Assembly (NCBI GenBank): GCA_937135955.1
Contig: CAKZOB010000085.1
Span: forward strand, 1 to 36,989
Direction of reading: 5' to 3'
DNA length: 36,989 nucleotides
DNA from: an uncultured Anaerolineales bacterium
GTDB taxonomy: Bacteria > Chloroflexota > Anaerolineae > Aggregatilineales > Aggregatilineaceae
In this document: positions 32,267 through 36,989 of the stretch, in pieces
How positions within the stretch are numbered: the first letter of the stretch is position 1
Layout: each line of letters opens with the position of its first letter
Position numbers and translations under genes: made by a program
The notes under the pieces: model-generated
The model's database searches: none
What the model saw: the letters and a program-made list of their open reading frames with translations, nothing else
What the model was told of the DNA's origin: nothing

Positions 32267-33082
32267 ATGGGCGACCGAGAACGACTGGACGTGTTGCTGG
32301 TGGAGCGTGGGCTGGTCGCCAGCCGCGAGGCAGCCCGCCGCCTGATCATGGCTGGTGAAGTGCGCGTAGATGGCGAGTTGCGCACCAAACCGGGTATGCG
32401 CGTGGCGCGGGAGGCAACGCTGACCGTCCAGCAAGCGCCACGCTTTGTGAGTCGCGGTGGGGAAAAACTGGCAGCGGCTCTGGAGACTTTTCCCGTCGCA
32501 GTAGAGGGACGTGTCTGCGCCGATGTCGGGGCCAGTACTGGCGGGTTCACGGACTGCTTGCTACAGCATGGGGCGGCGCGCGTGTATGCGATTGATGTGG
32601 GCTACGGGCAACTCGACTACCGGCTGCGCTCTGATCCGCGCGTGGTGGTGATGGAGCGCACCAATGCCCGCTATGTGGAGCGCCTCGCCGAACCGGTGAG
32701 CCTGGTGGTGGCCGATGTCTCGTTCATCTCGCTGCGCTATCTGTTGCCAGTGGTGCGCGGTTGGCTGACTCTACCTGCCGACCTGATCATCTTGATCAAG
32801 CCTCAGTTTGAGGCTGGTCGCGAACAGGTGGGTAAAGGCGGTGTAGTGCGCGATCCACTGGTGCACCGGCGCGTCTTGCTAGACGTGCTGGAAGCAGCAC
32901 AGGCAGAAGGATTTGCCGTGCATGGTCTGATGCGCTCGCCCCTGCGTGGACCGGCGGGCAATATCGAATTCCTGGCATGGCTGAGAGCGGGGGACGAAGT
33001 CCAGGGCCAGCAAGTGGCGAGCATGGTCGAGGGGGCACTTGCCGATGCGCCTGAACAGAAACGGACTCCACAGGAGGAATGA
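32267..33082 (+). CDS. tlyA: TlyA-type rRNA 2'-O-methyltransferase
   Basis: A 271-residue protein with an S4 RNA-binding domain (about 6-65; [28 protein letters not shown]) and an FtsJ-like methyltransferase domain. SRGGEKL (Lys67), the SAM loop [16 protein letters not shown] (85-100), VADVSFISL (Asp150) and [10 protein letters not shown] (Lys178, Glu182) match the family. TlyA methylates cytidines of 16S and/or 23S rRNA and affects capreomycin sensitivity; the old 'hemolysin' label is historical. ATG at 32267 gives the normal N-terminus, with GAGGG about 13 bases upstream. Confidence 0.93.
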   Translation: MGDRERLDVLLVERGLVASREAARRLIMAGEVRVDGELRTKPGMRVAREATLTVQQAPRFVSRGGEKLAAALETFPVAVEGRVCADVGASTGGFTDCLLQHGAARVYAIDVGYGQLDYRLRSDPRVVVMERTNARYVERLAEPVSLVVADVSFISLRYLLPVVRGWLTLPADLIILIKPQFEAGREQVGKGGVVRDPLVHRRVLLDVLEAAQAEGFAVHGLMRSPLRGPAGNIEFLAWLRAGDEVQGQQVASMVEGALADAPEQKRTPQEE

Positions 33083-33096
33083 ACGATCATCGGCAA

Positions 33097-33125
33097 TTGA
33101 AATTTCTGCCTGAGCGCCGTATCAT
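33097..33125 (+). promoter_or_regulatory. Promoter of the FHA protein gene
   Basis: TTGAAA (33097-33102), 17 bases, TATCAT (33120-33125), 55 bases before the start at 33180. Confidence 0.65.
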
Positions 33126-33179
33126 TAAGACCACACATTTTTTATACCAGGCTTTATCTCGATGAAGGGATCGTGGGTC

Positions 33180-33692
33180 ATGCAGGTATGCCCTCACTGT
33201 GGCCGCCAGAATCCTGATACAGATGCTTATTGCTACTCCTGCGGCCATATCTTGCCCAATGCGCTGGCTGACCTGGAACGCGATGGGACGGGTTTGCTCG
33301 ATGATACCCTCTATGAGGGGATAGAGCCGCGCCGCCGTTGGGGGACGGCCTATTTCGACCGGCGCAGCAAGCTTCAGCTTCATTTCCGCGATTCCGATGA
33401 GGTGCTGGTGTTAGACGTGGATCGCGAGATCATCTTGGGGCGCGCGCACAATGAGCCGGGCATCCCGCAGCCGGACGTTGATCTTTCGCCCTACGGGGCG
33501 CTGGAGAAGGGCGTTTCGCGCAACCATCTGGCGCTGATGCGCGATCATGATACGGTAGTGGTCACCGACATGGGCAGCGCCAACAGCACTTATCTGAACG
33601 GGCAGCGCCTGATGCCCTACGAGCCGCGTATTCTGCGCGACAATGACGAACTACGGCTGGGACGGTTGGTGATTCGCGTGTCGTTCAGCTAG
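33180..33692 (+). CDS. Zinc-ribbon and FHA-domain protein
   Basis: A 170-residue soluble protein. The N-terminus MQVCPHCGRQ and YCYSCGHIL form a four-cysteine zinc ribbon (about 4-21). After a linker, residues about 70-168 form a forkhead-associated domain with IILGRAHNEPG (Arg for phosphothreonine), GVSRNHLAL (Ser-Arg-Asn-His) and SANSTYLNGQRL, ending with LRLGRLVIRVSF. FHA domains bind phosphothreonine peptides, so the protein probably belongs to Ser/Thr-kinase signalling; no kinase gene is in the window. ATG at 33180 was chosen over 33162 because AAGGGA precedes it and the ribbon starts immediately. Confidence 0.88.
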   Translation: MQVCPHCGRQNPDTDAYCYSCGHILPNALADLERDGTGLLDDTLYEGIEPRRRWGTAYFDRRSKLQLHFRDSDEVLVLDVDREIILGRAHNEPGIPQPDVDLSPYGALEKGVSRNHLALMRDHDTVVVTDMGSANSTYLNGQRLMPYEPRILRDNDELRLGRLVIRVSFS

Positions 33693-33750
33693 CAGCACGG
33701 ATGGTAGCGGTTTCTTTGCTTCGTGCACAGAGCAGCCGTTGTCGGAGAGC

Positions 33751-34464
33751 ATGGCCGAATTGATCAAGTTACAAGAGCGCCTGTCTGTTCAGTTTCACGA
33801 TCTGTCGCTGTTGCAGCGTGCGCTGACGCACCGATCGTATCTAAACGAGCACCCTGAACACTCGCTGGAAGACAACGAGCGCCTGGAATTCCTGGGCGAC
33901 GCTGTGCTCGACTTCGTGGCGGGGGCCTGGCTCTATGATCGCTTTCCAGAAATGGACGAAGGCCGCCTGACTCGCCTGCGGGCCGGGCTGGTGCGGACGG
34001 AGACGCTGGCGAGCTTTGCGCGACGCTTCCGGCTGGGAGAGGCGTTGTTGCTGGGCAAGGGGGAAGATGAGTCCGGCGGGCGCGAACGAGAAAAGATTCT
34101 GTGTGGCGCGTTCGAGGCGTTGATCGGCGCGTTGTATCTCGACCAGGGCATGGAAGCAGTGCAACGGTTCGTCGAGCCGTTGCTGGAACCGGCGTTGACC
34201 GATATGCTGGAACGTGCCGCTGACAAGGACCCTAAGAGTCTGTTGCAGGAATGGGCACAGGCTACGCTGGGCGAGACGCCCCTTTATCGCACAGTGAGCA
34301 GCCATGGGCCAGATCATGCCAAGCAATTCACCGTCGAAGTACTGATCGGGGCGACGCCCTGTGGCCGAGGCACCGGGCCGAGCAAGCAGGCTGCCGCGCA
34401 ATCCGCCGCACAGAATGCCCTCAGCGCCATCGAGGCGGGCGAGATCGTCTTTGAAGAGCGCTGA
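33751..34464 (+). CDS. rnc: Ribonuclease III
   Basis: Double-strand-specific endoribonuclease processing rRNA precursors, 237 residues as coded from ATG 33751. The catalytic domain holds ALTHRSYLNE, the signature NERLEFLGDAVLDF (about 43-56), and CGAFEALIGALYLDQG with the second metal Glu. The double-stranded RNA-binding domain (about 155-228) contains DPKSLLQEWAQ, FTVEVLIG, GPSKQAAAQSAAQNAL. Start choice: GGAG lies only 3 bases before this ATG. TTG at 33739 is the alternative and would add four residues. It follows the FHA gene by 58 bases on the same strand. Confidence 0.94.
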   Translation: MAELIKLQERLSVQFHDLSLLQRALTHRSYLNEHPEHSLEDNERLEFLGDAVLDFVAGAWLYDRFPEMDEGRLTRLRAGLVRTETLASFARRFRLGEALLLGKGEDESGGREREKILCGAFEALIGALYLDQGMEAVQRFVEPLLEPALTDMLERAADKDPKSLLQEWAQATLGETPLYRTVSSHGPDHAKQFTVEVLIGATPCGRGTGPSKQAAAQSAAQNALSAIEAGEIVFEER

Positions 34465-34633
34465 TCCGGCAGGTTTGTTTCAGTAGACTGTGTACAGAAA
34501 AGCGTTCAGTGGTGGAAAGAGCACCTCGTCGGCAGTGGTCAGCGATTCAAGACCAGACCATCGCCGGGAGGCTTGCGATAAGGCCGCGTGGGGGTGAACA
34601 TAGAGTGCTGCTCGGTAGGTGATGAACCAGGAC

Positions 34634-36808
34634 CTACGGCGAGCAGGAGACACCCTGGTGACGGCTGATCGCCACAATGGTGGAGCGGTGATCGGAAGTG
34701 TGTGCTGCCAGCGAACTGTTGTCTACCATGGCTCCGGTCAGCGGCAGATTGTATGTCCATAGATAGTCGAAACGAGCTGCCGAGCCGTCAACCAGATAGA
34801 CGGTCATCGCCTCTTCGGCGCGCAGGCTGGCGATAGGGTCTTGCAGAGCCGGATTGCCCAGGGCGGCATAGAGCGGCGATTCCGGGCCACGGTACAGCGG
34901 CGAATCTGGCCCAAAGTTGAAGGTGCCCCCGACGATGATGCGGTCTTTCCAGGCCGGGTTGTGCCAAGCGGCGATCCAGTCGAGCATACGGCGATATTGT
35001 CGGTTCTGATCCTGTTCGCCTTCGGGCACCGGCTGCCCATTGCGTTCTGCCAGGCGGAAACCTAACCAGGCATTGTAGACATAGAGATTGCCCAACCCGT
35101 CGGCCAGCGGATCGGCGACCAGTCGTTCTGGACTCAGCGCGACCTGCATCGCGGCGGCCTGGTTGCCAGTGCTGGGTAATTTGAGGCCGCGCACCTGCTC
35201 AATGGGCACACGGCTGAGCACGGCCAGCCCCTGTAACTTCTCGTTCTGTGGGTAGAAGGCGGACTCCATGCGCAACCGCCGGGCCAGCCACAGCACCTGA
35301 TCCACACCAAAGCTGGCCATGCGCCCGGTATCTACTTCCTGCAACAGCAGGATGTCCACGCCGTTTAGTTCGACGAGCTGGGCGACGCGCTCCAGATTGG
35401 GGTCGAAGAACTGCGAGTAGCCGCCGTGAATGTTGTAGGTGGCCACGCGCAGACAGTCGGGGTTGGCGGGGCGGCGGATGATTGCCCCAGAGGCGGCCAG
35501 CGCGCCCACATAGCTGGCAACCAGCACCAACAACAGTCCGCTGAAAGTGTAGAGTCCGCGCCCTCCACGCCAGGGAATCCGTCCACGCCAGAGAATGACC
35601 GGAATGGCCAGTATCAGGGCCGCGACCAGGGTCAGGCCCAGGCCCATGCCGCGGAACGAGCGCAGAAAGTCGTCTACATTCTGGTAGGGCTGCCCCAGGT
35701 CGCGCACGTAGGCGTAGTCATAGGTGAAATAGTCGCCAGTGGCGAGCGCGGCGAAACCAACTGGGCAGAGCAAGATGACGATGGCCGTCAGATTGCGGCG
35801 CGGCAGGCCGGTCTGCACTAGCCACCAGAGCGTCAGACTGACCAGGAACTGAGCGAGCACCAGCGCCAACGCCGCGGGCAGACCATCGTAGCGACGCCCG
35901 ACTACCAATAGCAGGCTCAGCAGCAAGGCCCACAACCAGCCTCGCCAGGCGGCATCGAACATGCCAGCGAAACGGGCTGCCTGCGCGCGTACCTCTGGCA
36001 CCAGGGGGAGCAGGGTAGCTCCCAGCAACCAGGGCACTACTCCGGCGTAAGGGACGTCTGCCCAGCGCGCGACTGCATTGGGCAGAGCCAGCAGGGTGAA
36101 TTCCAGGAACAGGATCGCGCCCAGCGCCAGCCCTCCCCAGGCATTCATGTGCCCGGCCAGCGGCGGCGCGTAGCCTTCCTGGCGACGGGCGGCCTGGTCG
36201 GCGCGCCGTTCCAGGTACCACAACAGCAACGCCAGGAAAATGAGCGCAATGACAGCCGGAGCAATGACGACGCCCATCTCGATATCAATCAGTCCGGCGA
36301 TGTTGATGCGGTAATCGGTTTGCCAGGTGCGATCATACGTGTCGCCCAGGGCGCGGATGAACTGGTCGCCGGCAAAGCCGAGCAGAAGCACTGTGGGGAA
36401 GAACAGAGGGCGGCGGATGATGGTGAGGGTGAGATAGAGCAACCCCGCACCAATGACCAGCGACGCGGCGGGCACCTGCAAGTCGGCGGATTGCAGGGCC
36501 ATAGAGCGTCCCAGTGCCACCAGAATCACGGCCAGAGGCAGGCTCCAACGCCAGCGCGCCAGGAGCAGGGCGGTCAGCGGCAGCAGTAGCAGCGCGATCA
36601 GTACGGCGACCTCGCCTTGCACGGTGCTCAGTTCGACAACCCCTGGTACGCCCTGCAGTGTGGCCCGATCCGGCACGCGCTGGACAAGGTCGGCGCTGCT
36701 GGCACGCGCGTAAAGGGAGGCATAGGTGAACCGCACGGCCTGCACCAGGAACAGGCCCACCGTACCGGCTTCGAGAGTGCGCAGAAAGTCTTGTCGTAGG
36801 TGCGACAT
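34634..36808 (-). CDS. Multi-spanning membrane protein with degenerate EEP-type C-terminal domain
   Basis: A 724-residue protein. Residues about 10-440 contain roughly ten to twelve hydrophobic helices with short loops. Residues 452-720 form an endonuclease/exonuclease/phosphatase-type domain (ATYNIHGG with Asn459, LLLQEVDTG with Glu491, TSDHRST with Asp706-His707), probably outside the membrane. Two usual catalytic positions are changed: the NTHL histidine is Trp (YNAWL, about 579-582) and the GDFN aspartate is Thr (GGTFN, Thr629). It may thus bind rather than hydrolyse its target. Family members with intact sites cleave phosphodiesters, including lipids and nucleic acids. It is transcribed convergently with rnc. 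ATG at 36808; the upstream Shine-Dalgarno is weak. Confidence 0.85.
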   Translation of the reverse strand: MSHLRQDFLRTLEAGTVGLFLVQAVRFTYASLYARASSADLVQRVPDRATLQGVPGVVELSTVQGEVAVLIALLLLPLTALLLARWRWSLPLAVILVALGRSMALQSADLQVPAASLVIGAGLLYLTLTIIRRPLFFPTVLLLGFAGDQFIRALGDTYDRTWQTDYRINIAGLIDIEMGVVIAPAVIALIFLALLLWYLERRADQAARRQEGYAPPLAGHMNAWGGLALGAILFLEFTLLALPNAVARWADVPYAGVVPWLLGATLLPLVPEVRAQAARFAGMFDAAWRGWLWALLLSLLLVVGRRYDGLPAALALVLAQFLVSLTLWWLVQTGLPRRNLTAIVILLCPVGFAALATGDYFTYDYAYVRDLGQPYQNVDDFLRSFRGMGLGLTLVAALILAIPVILWRGRIPWRGGRGLYTFSGLLLVLVASYVGALAASGAIIRRPANPDCLRVATYNIHGGYSQFFDPNLERVAQLVELNGVDILLLQEVDTGRMASFGVDQVLWLARRLRMESAFYPQNEKLQGLAVLSRVPIEQVRGLKLPSTGNQAAAMQVALSPERLVADPLADGLGNLYVYNAWLGFRLAERNGQPVPEGEQDQNRQYRRMLDWIAAWHNPAWKDRIIVGGTFNFGPDSPLYRGPESPLYAALGNPALQDPIASLRAEEAMTVYLVDGSAARFDYLWTYNLPLTGAMVDNSSLAAHTSDHRSTIVAISRHQGVSCSP

Positions 36809-36866
36809 AAAGCGGATTGCCTCGTATCAGGGTGTAAGAGCACTTGGTGACACAAAAACTAACCGT

Positions 36867-36895
36867 ATTGTACGCGCTGTTGCTGTTCTTGCCAG
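36867..36895 (-). promoter_or_regulatory. Promoter of the membrane/EEP gene
   Basis: Minus-strand CTGGCA (36890-36895), 17 bases, TACAAT (36867-36872), about 58 bases before the start codon. The remaining bases to the right edge (36896-36989) show nothing that I can identify. Confidence 0.45.
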
Positions 36896-36989
36896 CCTTG
36901 CCTGGGTCAGGGCAGGGTAATCGCATCAAAACCAGCCAGCAGAACCATGGGCAGAAGTAAGCTCAGGTGTGATCTGCTGGTTGACCTCA

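Overview
The window is about 62% GC bacterial DNA. The gene content suggests a heterotrophic member of the Chloroflexota, probably Anaerolineae-like. The evidence is many sugar ABC transporters with non-lipoprotein signal peptides, a mevalonate kinase, a decaprenyl-phosphate phosphoribosyltransferase-like UbiA protein, DeoR-controlled sugar loci and uroporphyrinogen-decarboxylase-like proteins inside sugar operons. This placement is inference from content; no marker such as rRNA is present. No tRNA, rRNA, CRISPR array, transposase or phage gene was recognised.

Layout. (1) 1-4924, minus strand: housekeeping genes: a truncated membrane-anchored FecR-like protein, acylphosphatase, a TPR protein, a HEAT-repeat protein and an RseP-type site-2 protease. 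(2) 5184-13230: sugar locus A. A minus-strand pair (phosphofructokinase-like kinase, then ROK kinase) is divergent from a DeoR regulator. The regulator is followed by a ribose/xylose-type ABC importer with a remarkable double binding protein, a permease and a single-domain ATPase, and then a LacD-type class I aldolase. (3) 13569-24547: sugar locus B. An AgaS-type sugar-phosphate isomerase/deaminase has its own promoter. A tightly packed run follows: binding protein, two permeases, NagA/AgaA-type deacetylase, ROK kinase, DeoR regulator, GatZ/AgaZ-type protein and two URO-D-like proteins. (4) 24584-25534: a convergent PfkB-family kinase. (5) 25839-29367: a third ABC importer (binding protein plus two permeases). 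(6) 29438-31947, minus strand: an operon of UbiA-type prenyltransferase, mevalonate kinase and a small membrane protein. (7) 32267-34464: tlyA, a zinc-ribbon/FHA protein and rnc. (8) 34634-36808: a large membrane protein with a degenerate endonuclease/exonuclease/phosphatase domain.

How the genes work together. Loci A and B together can be read as a N-acetylgalactosamine/galactosamine route. Sugar enters by ABC transport and is phosphorylated by a ROK kinase. The NagA-family enzyme deacetylates it, AgaS converts galactosamine-6-phosphate to tagatose-6-phosphate, a Pfk-type kinase makes tagatose-1,6-bisphosphate, and LacD cleaves that to triose phosphates. This assignment is inference from families; an N-acetylglucosamine route cannot be excluded by the deacetylase alone. 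Three things do not fit the textbook pathway: an AgaZ/GatZ protein without its GatY/KbaY aldolase partner, two URO-D-superfamily proteins with non-canonical metal-site residues at the end of the operon, and a tandem-fused binding protein whose two halves share a 478-bp run of identical DNA. Each importer also carries a strong RNA hairpin between the binding-protein gene and the first permease gene. The two MalFG-type importers have no ATPase gene in the window, so they probably borrow a shared ATPase encoded elsewhere.
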